Shown in pieces: positions 23,855 to 32,847 of a DNA stretch of 64,000 nt (position 1 is the stretch's first letter; each line of letters starts with the position of its first letter). A program made the translations under genes and the position numbers. Where the stretch lies: NCBI GenBank assembly GCA_002050365.1, contig MWYZ01000054.1, positions 1-64,000 of the forward strand, in the 5' to 3' direction. The notes beneath the pieces are model-generated. The model did no database searches, was not told the origin of the DNA, and saw only the letters and a program-made list of their open reading frames with translations. Source of the stretch: Acidobacteria bacterium 28-1 (lineage in GTDB: Bacteria; Acidobacteriota; Blastocatellia; Pyrinomonadales; Pyrinomonadaceae).

Positions 23855-25993
23855 ATGCAAACCAAGTATAAACTCAATCATTCACTTTTCATTTTCGGAC
23901 TAATGATTTTATTTTTCATCGCGGCTTTCCCGCTCGTTCAAGCACAGACCGCCGCGCCGGGCGATTTGGACACGACCTTTGGCAACGGCGGCAAGGTTAT
24001 AACACGTATTACTTCGCAAGAAGACAGACCGATCAGGGTCAGAATTCAACCGGACGGAAAAATCGTCACGGTCGGTATTGTCCTCGAAGGCGGTTTTGGT
24101 TGTCCAGTCAATGCATTTCTTGTCCGGCATAACGCCAACGGGACGGTTGATAATTCATTCGGCACAAACGGTTCGGTAGTCGTAACTTCTAACAGCTATG
24201 AAATAATCGAAATAATCTTTACGGATTTCGTGATTTTACCGGACGGCAAACTTCTCGTGATCGCACATAAATATATAAACTGCTCTACACCATCAACAGA
24301 CCTGCTTATTTACCGATACACGGCTAACGGCACGCTGGACGCTGCTTTTGGAACAAACGGAGTTATCACAACACCGTTGGGCAATGAAACGTATGCTCAA
24401 AGAATTGTCTTACAGCCCGACGGGAAATTTGTCGTCGCCAGTCGAACTAGGAGTAATGAAGTCGCAGTCGTTCGTTACAATCCCAATGGAACTCTGGACA
24501 CCACTTTTGGAACAGGCGGGATATCGAAAACATCAGTCGGAAACAGTAATTTTTATGCCAGTGAAATATTAGTGCAGACTGACGGTAAACTGCTGGTTGC
24601 CGGAGACGCCCATTTCGGCAGTAATCAAGATATTTTCGTTCTGCGATACAACCCGAACGGAACGCTCGACAACAGTTTCGGCGCGAACGGAATTGTTCAG
24701 ACGGACATTGACAATCAAACTAATTACGCTGGCGGAATGGCTCTGCAGCCGGACGGCAAAATAATCGTTAACAGCTCGAATTTTACTTCAGCAAATTTAA
24801 CTTCTCTATTGTCGTCATCAATTGTGCGTTATAACGCGAATGGAACGCTCGACAACACTTTCGGCGCAAACGGTATCGTCAGAATTACCGAAGCGCCAAG
24901 CCAATACTCAGAAGGCATTGCCTTTGCTTTAGCGATACAGCAAAACGGTAAAATTTTAACGGCTGGACGGCGAAACGGAACTTTCGCCATTTCCCGCTAC
25001 AACTCGGACGGGACAATTGACACATCTTTCGGGACAAACGGTGTTGTTATTACCCCTATCGAAGACAGTATTACTTCGATTGCCCTGCAGACTGATGGAA
25101 AAATTATTGCTGTCGGCTTCACATACGGTGATGGTGGGGGTGTCGCATTGGTGCGCTATCACGGCGATTCACTCAATGCGTCCCGGACGCGGTTTGATTT
25201 TGACGGCGATGGCAAAGCAGACGTTTCAGTTTTTCGCCCATCAAACGGAACGTGGTATTTGCAGCAGTCAACCAACGGTTTTACCGGACTTCCGTTCGGT
25301 ATTCCAGGCGACAAACTCGTGCCGGCAGATTACGACGGCGACGGTAAAACCGATGTCGCCGTTTATCGAGACGGAATCTGGTATCTGCAAAGAAGTTCGC
25401 AAGGCTTTACCGACATCGCTTTCGGCACGGCAACCGACATTCCCGCGCCCGCCGATTACGACGGCGACGGCAAAGCTGAACTCGCCGTGTTCCGTCCGTC
25501 AAACGGCACGTGGTATCTGTATAACTTAACGAACAATCAGAACACATCAGTCACTTTCGGCACGAGCGGCGACATTCCTACAGCAGCAGATTACGACGGC
25601 GACGGCAAAGCCGATGTTGCAGTCTATCGCCCGTCAGATGGCACTTGGTATCTGCAACGCTCGCAATTAGGATTTACGGGCATCCGGTTCGGCGAGGCAA
25701 ACGATAAAACTGTTCCGGCAGATTATGACGGCGACGGGAAAGCTGATGTTGCAGTATTTAGACCATCGAGCGGCACGTGGTATTTGCAAAGAAGCCAACT
25801 TGGATTTACCGGAATTGCATTTGGATTTGGAACTGATTTGCCTGTTCCGGCTGATTACGACGGCGACGGGAAAGCGGACATTGCGGTTTTCCGTGACGGA
25901 ACCTGGTATCTGCTGCAAAGCACGGCGGGATTTACCGGTATCGCGTTCGGCTTGGCAACCGATAAACCAGTTCCAAACGCTTTCGTGCCGTAA
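23855..25993 (+). CDS. secreted delta-60 repeat / FG-GAP repeat protein (copy 1)
   Basis: A 712-residue exported protein. Signal peptide 1-30 (PLVQAQ). Residues about 35-430 hold about eight delta-60 repeats of the form GDLDTTFGNGGKV..(Q)PDGKIVTVG, which probably form a beta-propeller-like array. Residues about 443-712 hold six FG-GAP/VCBS-like repeats with the calcium-loop pattern DYDGDGKADVAVFRPSNGTW. Such proteins are surface or secreted adhesion or structural proteins; no enzymatic motif is seen. It is in tandem with a 705-aa paralog, and the FG-GAP halves are nearly identical at DNA level (25200-25600 against 27460-27860), suggesting recent duplication or gene conversion. Confidence 0.85.
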   Translation: MQTKYKLNHSLFIFGLMILFFIAAFPLVQAQTAAPGDLDTTFGNGGKVITRITSQEDRPIRVRIQPDGKIVTVGIVLEGGFGCPVNAFLVRHNANGTVDNSFGTNGSVVVTSNSYEIIEIIFTDFVILPDGKLLVIAHKYINCSTPSTDLLIYRYTANGTLDAAFGTNGVITTPLGNETYAQRIVLQPDGKFVVASRTRSNEVAVVRYNPNGTLDTTFGTGGISKTSVGNSNFYASEILVQTDGKLLVAGDAHFGSNQDIFVLRYNPNGTLDNSFGANGIVQTDIDNQTNYAGGMALQPDGKIIVNSSNFTSANLTSLLSSSIVRYNANGTLDNTFGANGIVRITEAPSQYSEGIAFALAIQQNGKILTAGRRNGTFAISRYNSDGTIDTSFGTNGVVITPIEDSITSIALQTDGKIIAVGFTYGDGGGVALVRYHGDSLNASRTRFDFDGDGKADVSVFRPSNGTWYLQQSTNGFTGLPFGIPGDKLVPADYDGDGKTDVAVYRDGIWYLQRSSQGFTDIAFGTATDIPAPADYDGDGKAELAVFRPSNGTWYLYNLTNNQNTSVTFGTSGDIPTAADYDGDGKADVAVYRPSDGTWYLQRSQLGFTGIRFGEANDKTVPADYDGDGKADVAVFRPSSGTWYLQRSQLGFTGIAFGFGTDLPVPADYDGDGKADIAVFRDGTWYLLQSTAGFTGIAFGLATDKPVPNAFVP

Positions 25994-26037
25994 GACAAAA
26001 CGGCGAAAAGTGAAGAACAGATCGTTTGAAGAAAAAA

Positions 26038-26115
26038 GCCGGAAACTGTCGACGGGAAAACTACTCACGCCGTTTTCGGCTCAACATTTAACCCAAAAGT
26101 TAGCAGGAGAAAATT
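26038..26115 (+). promoter_or_regulatory. repeated leader (copy 2)
   Basis: GCCGGAAACTGTCGACGG..., CGTTTTCGGCTCAAC and AGCAGGAGAAAATT, matching copy 1 at nearly every position. AGCCGGAAAC and GTTTTCGGCT pair with one mismatch. It lies between the two tandem paralogs. Confidence 0.55.
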
Positions 26116-28233
26116 ATGCAAACCAAACACAAACTCAATCACTCAGTTTTCATTTTCGGACTAATGATTTTATTTTTCATCGCGGCTTTCCCGCTCGTTC
26201 AAGCACAGACCGGCGCGCCGGGCGATTTGGACACGACCTTTGGCAGCGGCGGCAAGGTTCTTACTGACTCTGGGCTTGTCACTGCCGATGTTGCCGTGCA
26301 AGCGGACGGCAAAATTGTTGTCGCCGGTCGTGACCTGTTTACATCGATCATCTTTGTTGCCCGGTATCACGCTAACGGCTCGCGTGACAACTCTTTTGGT
26401 AATAACGGCATAGTTGTTACTTCTATTGGAAATCGCAATTGGGCTTCGGGCATCGCCATTCAAGCGGACGGGAAAATTGTAATTGCCGGTTTCTCAGGCA
26501 GTAGTCGTTCCGCCGGTACTTTTGCTGTCGTTCGATACGAAACTACGGGCGCGCTCGACACTTCGTTTGATGGCGACGGCAAAGTAATTATTGATATGGG
26601 CAATTTCAATTCTGCCAACGATCTTGTCATTCAGCCGGACGGCAAGATTGTTGTCGTCGGCGCAAGCGGGATATTCGACCGTAGAGATTTTGCCTTTGCC
26701 GTCGCCCGGCTAAATTCGGACGGCTCGCTCGACGCTTCGTTTGACGGAGACGGTCGGGTAATTACATCTTTAGGGTCTTATTCTTATACCGGAGCGGTGG
26801 CGGTAGCTCTTCAAACGGACGGCAAAATTATTACCGCCGGTCACAGCGGCAGTTCCTATTCGACTGCCGATTTCGCGCTTGTCCGCTATAACGCGGACGG
26901 CTCGCTCGACACTTCATTCGACGGCGACGGTAAAGTGATCACCGCCGTGAGCAGCAGTTTTGACGGTGCATTTGCGGTTGCCGTTCAAACGGATGGCAAG
27001 ATTGTTGCGACTGGCAGCAGCCAAGGTAGTATGATGGCGGTTGTTCGGTATAACATTAACGGCTCGCTCGACACTTCATTTGACGGCGACGGTATCGTCC
27101 TCACGCCCGGCATTGATATGGCTGATGATAGTGATTATGGTCCTTCCGTTGTCATTCAATCAAATGGCAAGATCGTCGTTTCCGGAACTATTCAGCTTGA
27201 CTTTGCACTCGTCAGATATAATCCGAACGGCTCGCTCGACACTTCATTCGGCGGCGACGGTATAGTAACGACCAATTTCAACCAACCCAGCTGGGGAGCC
27301 GTTGTCGGTGGTCTTGCTATCCAGCCGGACGGCAAAATTATCGCTGCCGGTTCCTTGGGAGATCCCTTTAAATCTTTCTTCATTGCGGTTGCTCGATATA
27401 TCGGCGATACGGTCGTCTCAAACCGGAAACAGTTTGATTTTGACGGCGACGGACGCGCTGATATTTCCGTCTTTCGCCCGTCGAACGGAACGTGGTACTT
27501 ACAGCAGTCAACCAACGGTTTTACCGGACTTCCGTTCGGTATTCCAAGCGACAAACTCGTGCCGGCAGATTACGACGGCGACGGTAAAACCGATATCGCC
27601 GTTTATCGAGACGGAACGTGGTATCTGCAAAGAAGCACGCAAGGCTTTACCGGCATCGCTTTCGGCGCGGCAACCGACATTCCCGCGCCCGCCGATTACG
27701 ACGGCGACGGCAAAGCTGAACTCGCCGTGTTCCGTCCGTCAAACGGCACGTGGTATCTGTATAACTTAACGAACAATCAGAACACATCAGTCACTTTCGG
27801 CACGAGCGGCGACATTCCTACAGCAGCAGATTACGACGGCGACGGCAAAGCCGATGTCGCTGTCTTCAGACCGTCGGACAGCACGTGGCATTTGCAAAGA
27901 AGCCAAGCCGGATTTACCGGATTTGCATTCGGAACAAATGAAGATAAACCTGTTCCGGCAGATTATGACGGCGACGGTAAAGCGGATGTCGCCGTGTTCC
28001 GTCCATCAAACGGAGTCTGGTATTTATTGGGCAGCACGACGGGTTTTAACGCCGTCCAGTTCGGCATTTCAAGCGACGTTCCGGCGGCAGCAGATTACGA
28101 CGGCGACGGGAAAGCGGACATTGCGGTTTTCCGTGACGGAACCTGGTATCTGCTGCAAAGCACGGCGGGATTTACCGGTATCGCGTTCGGCTTGGCAACC
28201 GATAAACCAGTTCCAAGCGCTTTCGTGCCGTAA
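26116..28233 (+). CDS. secreted delta-60 repeat / FG-GAP repeat protein (copy 2)
   Basis: 705 residues with the same plan as the upstream gene: a nearly identical signal peptide, about eight delta-60 repeats (DTSFDGDGKVI..(Q)TDGKIVATG form), then six FG-GAP repeats with DFDGDGRADISVFRPSNGTW and DYDGDGKADVAVF calcium-loop motifs, ending ATDKPVPSAFVP. The delta-60 part has diverged more than the FG-GAP part. The same leader precedes both genes. Likely role: large extracellular repeat protein, possibly calcium-stabilised, for surface interactions; this is inference from repeat type. Confidence 0.85.
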   Translation: MQTKHKLNHSVFIFGLMILFFIAAFPLVQAQTGAPGDLDTTFGSGGKVLTDSGLVTADVAVQADGKIVVAGRDLFTSIIFVARYHANGSRDNSFGNNGIVVTSIGNRNWASGIAIQADGKIVIAGFSGSSRSAGTFAVVRYETTGALDTSFDGDGKVIIDMGNFNSANDLVIQPDGKIVVVGASGIFDRRDFAFAVARLNSDGSLDASFDGDGRVITSLGSYSYTGAVAVALQTDGKIITAGHSGSSYSTADFALVRYNADGSLDTSFDGDGKVITAVSSSFDGAFAVAVQTDGKIVATGSSQGSMMAVVRYNINGSLDTSFDGDGIVLTPGIDMADDSDYGPSVVIQSNGKIVVSGTIQLDFALVRYNPNGSLDTSFGGDGIVTTNFNQPSWGAVVGGLAIQPDGKIIAAGSLGDPFKSFFIAVARYIGDTVVSNRKQFDFDGDGRADISVFRPSNGTWYLQQSTNGFTGLPFGIPSDKLVPADYDGDGKTDIAVYRDGTWYLQRSTQGFTGIAFGAATDIPAPADYDGDGKAELAVFRPSNGTWYLYNLTNNQNTSVTFGTSGDIPTAADYDGDGKADVAVFRPSDSTWHLQRSQAGFTGFAFGTNEDKPVPADYDGDGKADVAVFRPSNGVWYLLGSTTGFNAVQFGISSDVPAAADYDGDGKADIAVFRDGTWYLLQSTAGFTGIAFGLATDKPVPSAFVP

Positions 28234-28274
28234 AACAGATTAGTGAAAATGAAGAATGGATCGTTTGAAAAAAA

Positions 28275-28354
28275 GCCGGAAATCTTTGACGGGTAAAGCA
28301 AATTCGCGTGGTTTCCGGCTCAACGCCTACTATAAAATATAAGAGCAGAAGATT
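28275..28354 (+). promoter_or_regulatory. repeated leader (copy 3), now without its gene
   Basis: A third, diverged copy: GCCGGAAATCTTTGACGGG, GGTTTCCGGCTCAAC and AGAGCAGAAGATT followed by an ATG at 28355. AGCCGGAAA and TTTCCGGCT pair perfectly over 9 bp. The frame after the ATG closes after four codons, just before a MITE. This suggests that a third tandem copy was deleted. Confidence 0.5.
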
Positions 28355-28365
28355 ATGTGGACAAA

Positions 28366-28534
28366 TTAGTTCTACTTTGTCAGATTAAAAATTAGCCGCG
28401 GATTTGCGCGGATGACGCGGATTTTCTCTCGATTTTTCAATTTTGAAGGCTTTTTATCAGCGTCATCCGCGCAAATCCGCGGCGAAAATTTCTTTTTCTT
28501 CAAATTTCGTTTTAATCTGACAAAGTAGAATTAG
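28366..28534. mobile_element. 161-bp MITE with 21-bp terminal inverted repeats and TTAG duplication
   Basis: 28370-28390 and 28510-28530 are perfect 21-bp inverted repeats (TTCTACTTTGTCAGATTAAA...). Both ends are bordered by TTAG (28366-28369, 28531-28534), a 4-bp target duplication that fits the YTAR target of IS5-group elements. Inside, 28396-28418 and 28460-28482 form a second perfect 23-bp inverted repeat (CCGCGGATTTGCGCGGATGA...). It has no coding capacity. It lies between the orphan third leader and a 5'-truncated TPR gene. Confidence 0.75.
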
Positions 28535-28878
28535 GTTGTGTTTATATCGGGCAGAAAAAATTCAAAGCCGCAATCGTCGCGCTCGAACGCGCCGCGCAGA
28601 TTGAGCCGAAAAATGTGGAAACGCTTTTCATTCTCAGCTTTGCTTACGCCAAACAAAATCGTTACCGCGAAGCGATTGCCGAAATGCAAAAAGTCGTTCG
28701 CGTCAATCCGAAAGACGAGCAAGCGCAGTTGTTTTTGTGCGACTTTTATTTGCTGGCAAAGGAGAAACAATCGGCGTTGGCACAGTATGAAGCGGTCAAA
28801 TTGCTCAATCCGTTGTTGGCGCAAAAATTATATACCGCGATTTATGCTAATCTACTCATTAGCGCGGCTGAAAAATAA
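28535..28878 (+). pseudogene. 5'-truncated TPR protein fragment
   Basis: An open frame without its own start begins directly after the MITE (GCVYIGQKKFKAAIVALERA) and continues as clear TPR sequence (VETLFILSFAYAKQNRYREAIAEM, DEQAQLFLCDFYLLAKEKQSAL) to TAA at 28876-28878. The first in-frame start (GTG at 28615) would cut a TPR in half. The missing 5' part is not upstream of the MITE, so a deletion accompanied or preceded the insertion. A hairpin terminator follows. Confidence 0.7.
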
Positions 28879-28889
28879 AAAAGATAAAA

Positions 28890-28934
28890 CAATGCGGGTT
28901 CAACGCGGAAAATCAGCGAACTCGCATTGAATTT
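28890..28934. terminator. hairpin between convergent TPR fragment and M20 deacylase
   Basis: Arms CAATGCGGGTTC (28890-28901) and GAACTCGCATTG (28918-28929), one mismatch, followed by AATTTT. It serves the 3' ends of both convergent genes. Confidence 0.6.
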
Positions 28935-29945
28935 TCAAACTTTATCGTCGGCTAAAAGTTTTTTTACCAAATTTACATAAAGCCGGACTGCCTCTTCCAA
29001 ATCTCTTTTCAATACAAATTCATCTTTCGTGTGCGCGACGAGAATTGAACCCGCGCCCAAAAGAAGTGGCGTTCCCCAATTTGAAAGATGCGGAATGTCG
29101 GTTGTAAAGCGCACAACTTTTTGCCGGAAACCTTCAACGGCGAGCATTTTCACGGGCAAAGCAACGGATGAAATTTCGATTTCGCCGCGCCCGTCAATCG
29201 CTTTTTCCAAAATTTCCAAAATCGGTTTATCGTCCGTCGTCAAGCGAATGTGCAAGCCCGCTTCGGCGTCCGGCGGAATAATATTGGTTTTCAAACCGCC
29301 GGAAATTGTGCCGATGTTATTTGTTGTTTCGCCAAAAAACCCGTCGTTCGGAAATTCGATTTTTCTGACATCAGCTAAAATATCGAGCAGTTTTTCAATC
29401 GCCGATTCGCCCATTTCCGGATATGCCGAATGCGCGGCTTTGCCCGTCGTTTTGACAAATAAGCGCAGCGAACCTTTCGAGCCGATTGCCAAATCGTTGT
29501 CGGTCGGCTCGCCGTTAATCATAAACTCGCATTTTGCTGCAATCGAATGTTTATTAGCCATTCTCGCGCCCGAACTTCCCTGTTCTTCGTCAACCGTGAA
29601 CAGCAAACCGATGTCGCTCACGCCCTGTTTTCGCAATTCTTCCGCCGCCGTTATTTGCAAAGCAATTATGCCTTTCGCATCACACGCGCCGCGCCCGTAA
29701 ATTTTTTCGTCGTCCTCGCTCGCTTCTATAAACGGCGGCACGGTGTCCATATGCGTCGAAAGAAAAACTCGCGGCGTGTCGTTCAAGTGAGCGATGACGT
29801 TGTTTTGATTTTCGGATACTGGCTGAAGTTCAACCGTCCAGCCGAGATTTTCGAGATAATCGCGCAGAAAAAATCCGACTTCTTTTTCATTGTCCGAAAT
29901 TGATGGAATATTGATTAAAGTTTTTGTAAGTTCAAAAAGGTTCAT
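28935..29945 (-). CDS. M20 family deacylase (ArgE/DapE/LysK-like)
   Basis: A 336-residue metal-dependent amidohydrolase, cytosolic. The zinc-site motifs are complete: THMDTVP (His65, Asp67), GRGACDAKG (Asp89), VDEEQGSSG (Glu120/121), INGEPT (Glu146) and, near the C-terminus, LVAHTKDEF (His). A dimerisation insert (GSLRLFVKTTGKAAHSAYPEMG) is present. The family includes N-succinyl-diaminopimelate desuccinylase, acetylornithine deacetylase and LysK. Because dapD and lysC are in the same window, DapE activity is attractive, but the sequence alone does not decide the acyl substrate. Confidence 0.85.
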   Translation of the reverse strand: MNLFELTKTLINIPSISDNEKEVGFFLRDYLENLGWTVELQPVSENQNNVIAHLNDTPRVFLSTHMDTVPPFIEASEDDEKIYGRGACDAKGIIALQITAAEELRKQGVSDIGLLFTVDEEQGSSGARMANKHSIAAKCEFMINGEPTDNDLAIGSKGSLRLFVKTTGKAAHSAYPEMGESAIEKLLDILADVRKIEFPNDGFFGETTNNIGTISGGLKTNIIPPDAEAGLHIRLTTDDKPILEILEKAIDGRGEIEISSVALPVKMLAVEGFRQKVVRFTTDIPHLSNWGTPLLLGAGSILVAHTKDEFVLKRDLEEAVRLYVNLVKKLLADDKV

Positions 29946-30016
29946 AGGAAATTGAAACCATCACGCTTCGCGTTTATATAGATGAACACGGGATATAAAA
30001 GACGGAAGGTTAAATT

Positions 30017-30412
30017 TTACGATTCGGAAATGATTTTCAAATTTTCGACGTTTTCAAAATGTTTGCGATTATGCGTAATAAGCGGGACGTCAAACATTAG
30101 CGCAGCGGCGGCAACCCAAGCGTCAGCCGTTTCAATCGGTCTGCCTTTTTTTTGAGCATTAATGGTAATTCTCGCCCATAAATTACAAAGTTCTTCATCG
30201 GCATAAACTACACCATAATCCGACAAAAGTTTTTCAAATTTTTTGTTTTTTATTTCGCTCCAATTGCTTTGAAACTTCCAACGTCGGAGTTCCGCAAAAG
30301 TCATAAAAGAAATAAACTTTGGAACTTGAATCAAATGCGGTTCGTAGAGTTCGCTTCGCGTGTCTTTTTTGAAAATATACGAAACAATGTCCGTATCAAC
30401 GACAATCGCCAT
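30017..30412 (-). CDS. PIN-domain ribonuclease toxin (VapC-type)
   Basis: A 131-residue PIN-domain toxin counted from the ATG at 30412 (a TTG at 30415 is less likely). Acidic catalytic residues are in place: Asp6 and Asp8 in VVDTDIVSYIF, Glu in TFAELRRW, Asp in ETADAWVAAAAL and the late NRKHF region after PLITHN. It overlaps its antitoxin gene by the TGATG stop/start arrangement. It is closely similar in plan to the toxin at 58139 (both have DT(D/N)I(V/I)SYIFKKDTR). Predicted to cleave a specific RNA; the target is unknown. Confidence 0.9.
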   Translation of the reverse strand: MAIVVDTDIVSYIFKKDTRSELYEPHLIQVPKFISFMTFAELRRWKFQSNWSEIKNKKFEKLLSDYGVVYADEELCNLWARITINAQKKGRPIETADAWVAAAALMFDVPLITHNRKHFENVENLKIISES

Positions 30413-30615
30413 CAATTAATCTCCCGATGCGAATCATCTTCCTTGCGCCATTCTTCGCGCAAACGCATAAATTCGTCAACTTCTTCGCCGTCGTCGTCTT
30501 TTATCGAATGAGCATACAGTTCTTCGATTGTGTTAGCGATTTTTATTTTGTGTGTCGCCAGAAATTGCTCCAACCTTTCTCTCGCCAAATCTTTTTCAAT
30601 TAATATTTCTGCCAT
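30412..30615 (-). CDS. antitoxin for the adjacent PIN toxin
   Basis: A 67-residue acidic protein (MAEILIEKDLARERLEQFLATH...) with a C-terminal acidic/aromatic tail (DGEEVDEFMRLREEWRKEDD) of the kind that wraps around PIN toxins. Position, size and the overlapping stop/start with the toxin support the role; no specific DNA-binding motif can be named. Confidence 0.7.
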   Translation of the reverse strand: MAEILIEKDLARERLEQFLATHKIKIANTIEELYAHSIKDDDGEEVDEFMRLREEWRKEDDSHREIN

Positions 30616-30670
30616 CTTTCACACGCTCCTTTTTGAATGAGTTAGATTATTTAATGTCCAGGATTGGAAA

Positions 30671-31095
30671 TTACAAAATATGTGCGGTGAAACCAACCGC
30701 TACGGCGACTTTGACTAGCTTTTCATCGCCCGAAACAAATCCTTGCCTTTCGGATTTTCTCTGCACCAAACAAGTGCCGCCGCGAGTTGCAGACTGTCCG
30801 CCGCCTTCAAACCGTGAAGCGCGGGGAAAGTGCGGGCGAGTTCTTTCACTCTTGCGCCCGGCTGGATTTCTTCCCAAATTTTCTCAAGCGTTGCCAGACG
30901 TTTTTCAGCTTTTAATCTTTGCGCGAGTGAAATTTTATTTTCGCGTTTGAGGCGTGCTAATGCCGAAGAAATTTCTACGCTCGTTTCCCACCAAACGAAT
31001 TTCGTCGGAAACCGTTTCCAAAACTTACCTGCCAAGATTGAGCGCGGCTCGTTTGTGCAAAGCGGCACTAATCCACTGCTGTCCCAAAAAGACAT
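30671..31095 (-). pseudogene. PIN-domain toxin (VapC-type), 3' frameshifted
   Basis: Begins MSFWDSSGLVPLC with the first PIN Asp and continues with TSVEISSAL and LKAADSLQLAAALVWCRENP. The open frame ends early at 30715 (GKDLFRAMKS). Adding one T to the TTT run near 30735 restores the family ending FVSGDEKLVKVAVAVGF with a stop at 30671, including the fourth acidic residue of the active site (SGDEK). As written the toxin lacks this residue and is probably inactive; a consensus indel is the alternative. It follows its antitoxin with a TGATG overlap. Confidence 0.78.
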
Positions 31096-31352
31096 CAGAA
31101 GGTTGACTCCTCACGTTCTTTGACTATTGCCTGAACGGCTTCTCCGTCAGACAAGTTCGTTTTTTCCGCAAATAAATCTTCAAAAAAATCATCGGATAAA
31201 TCTTTGTTGGGTGAAGCTGATTGTTTAGACTCAAACTCTTCGATAATTTTTTCAAGCGCAAGGTCAATCGTTTCACTTTCGGTTCTCGCGCCTAGCAAAC
31301 TTTGGGCTTTTTTAAGATTGGCTTGATTCGACACAGTTACAACTACTGACAT
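31095..31352 (-). CDS. VapB-type antitoxin
   Basis: An 85-residue protein with an N-terminal ribbon-helix-helix-like segment (TVSNQANLKKAQSLLGARTESETIDLALEKIIEEF), typical of VapB antitoxins, and a disordered acidic C-terminus. It overlaps the start of the frameshifted PIN toxin gene. If the toxin is dead, the antitoxin could persist as an orphan DNA-binding protein. Confidence 0.75.
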   Translation of the reverse strand: MSVVVTVSNQANLKKAQSLLGARTESETIDLALEKIIEEFESKQSASPNKDLSDDFFEDLFAEKTNLSDGEAVQAIVKEREESTF

Positions 31353-31380
31353 ATTTTCACCTCAAGAAAATTTTATCACA

Positions 31381-32745
31381 TCAGAAAAATTCATTATGCA
31401 ATCTTTTAATCACTTCGCCTACTTTCTCCTCTTTCACGACAAACGTCATATTCACGCTCGATGCGCCGTGCGAGATGAGTGAGATGTTAATGTCTGAAAT
31501 AGTCGAGAAAATATTAGACGCTAAACCCGATGTCGCTCGCAAACCTTCGCCGACGACGCAAATTACGGCATTGTTGTGTTCGATTTCGACATCGCCCAAG
31601 CGTTTCAATTCACCCACAATCGGCTCAATCGAAGCCGTGTCGTCGAGCGTCAAAGCCACCGAAACTTCCGATGTCGAGATTACGTCAATCACTGTGCGGT
31701 AGCGTTCAAAGACTTGAAAAAGCGCGGACATAAAACCGTAACTGCCTAACATTCGAGCCGACGAAACGCGCAAAATTGTGATGCCGGTTTTGTGCGCGAT
31801 TGATTTGACTTTTTTCTTTGTTGATTCGGAACTCGGCAGAATCATTGTGCCGAGTTTATCAGACTCGTGCGAATTGCAGACTCTCACGGGAATCGAAAAA
31901 TCTACGGCGGGTTGAATTGTTTTCGGATGCAGAACCTTCGCGCCGAAATAGGCAAGTTCCGATGCTTCTTCGTAAGACAAAGTTCCGATTGTTCTGGCTT
32001 CCGGGCAAATGCGCGGGTCGCAGGTTAAAACGCCCGTTACGTCCGTCCAAATCTGAATTTCTCGCGCCCGCAATGCCGCGCCGACGAGTGCCGCCGAGTA
32101 ATCCGAACCGCCGCGCCCCAAAACGGTTGTTTCGCCGCCGCGACTGGCAGCGATAAACCCGCCGAGAACGGGAATCTCGCCCGCATCAATTAACGGTTGC
32201 AGTTCTAATTGAACGAGATTTTCGGTTTCATTCCAAATCGGCATCGCCGCGCCGTATTCATCGTCTGTAACAATCAAACGGCGCGAATCCATCTGTCTGG
32301 CATTTAAATTTTTCGCGCGGCAGACTTCCGTTAAAAGTCTGGATGAAAGTTGCTCGCCGTAGGAAACAATCGCGTCTTTGAGCATTGATAAAGGCAGCGA
32401 ACGACGCGACGCGCGCGTTAAAAGGTCGGTCAATTCTCTTCTTGCAAAATCGAGTTCGGTTTGGAAGGATTTTTGTTGCGCCTCATTGGTTAATGCGTCG
32501 GAAACTCGCGCGTGCCTTTCAAAATGCGGTTCGAGTGAAGTTATTGCGCTGTCGGAATCGCCTTTTTTTGCCGTTTCAAACGCCGACAAAAGCGCATCGG
32601 TAACTTTTGACATCGCGGAAGTTATGACGACGGGCGAATTTTCTTTTTCGCCTGTAACAATCTCCGCGACCCGCGCAAATGCTTTCGCATCCTGCACGCT
32701 CGTTCCGCCAAATTTCATTACGGTTGGAATTTTTCTCTCGCTCAT
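31381..32745 (-). CDS. lysC: aspartate kinase
   Basis: Cytosolic ATP-dependent kinase making aspartyl phosphate, the entry to lysine, threonine and methionine synthesis. The amino-acid kinase domain has MKFGGTSVQDA at the N-terminus, FIAASRGGETTVLGRGGSDYSA in the middle and two C-terminal ACT domains (about 300-455; TGITILRVSSARMLGS, SNIFSTISDINISLISHGAS) that bind feedback inhibitors. The ATG at 32745 puts the kinase motif at the usual distance from the start; a TTG 18 bases upstream is less likely. With dapA, dapB and dapD it supplies diaminopimelate, but it is 25 kb away and separately expressed. Confidence 0.93.
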   Translation of the reverse strand: MSERKIPTVMKFGGTSVQDAKAFARVAEIVTGEKENSPVVITSAMSKVTDALLSAFETAKKGDSDSAITSLEPHFERHARVSDALTNEAQQKSFQTELDFARRELTDLLTRASRRSLPLSMLKDAIVSYGEQLSSRLLTEVCRAKNLNARQMDSRRLIVTDDEYGAAMPIWNETENLVQLELQPLIDAGEIPVLGGFIAASRGGETTVLGRGGSDYSAALVGAALRAREIQIWTDVTGVLTCDPRICPEARTIGTLSYEEASELAYFGAKVLHPKTIQPAVDFSIPVRVCNSHESDKLGTMILPSSESTKKKVKSIAHKTGITILRVSSARMLGSYGFMSALFQVFERYRTVIDVISTSEVSVALTLDDTASIEPIVGELKRLGDVEIEHNNAVICVVGEGLRATSGLASNIFSTISDINISLISHGASSVNMTFVVKEEKVGEVIKRLHNEFF

Positions 32746-32787
32746 TTTCAATAGAGAGTTCAATCGAAACCGATTTTTTTGTCAAGC

Positions 32788-32816
32788 AAAAAGCCGACCT
32801 ATGAAAGACCGGCTTT
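32788..32816 (-). terminator. terminator of the Gly/Ser-rich gene
   Basis: On the minus strand AAAGCCGGTC pairs with GGTCGGCTTT (two G-U pairs), followed by TTTTG. It lies between the Gly-rich gene and lysC. Confidence 0.6.
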
Positions 32817-32847
32817 AAATTTAAATTTTTAATTTTAATAGCAGAAG

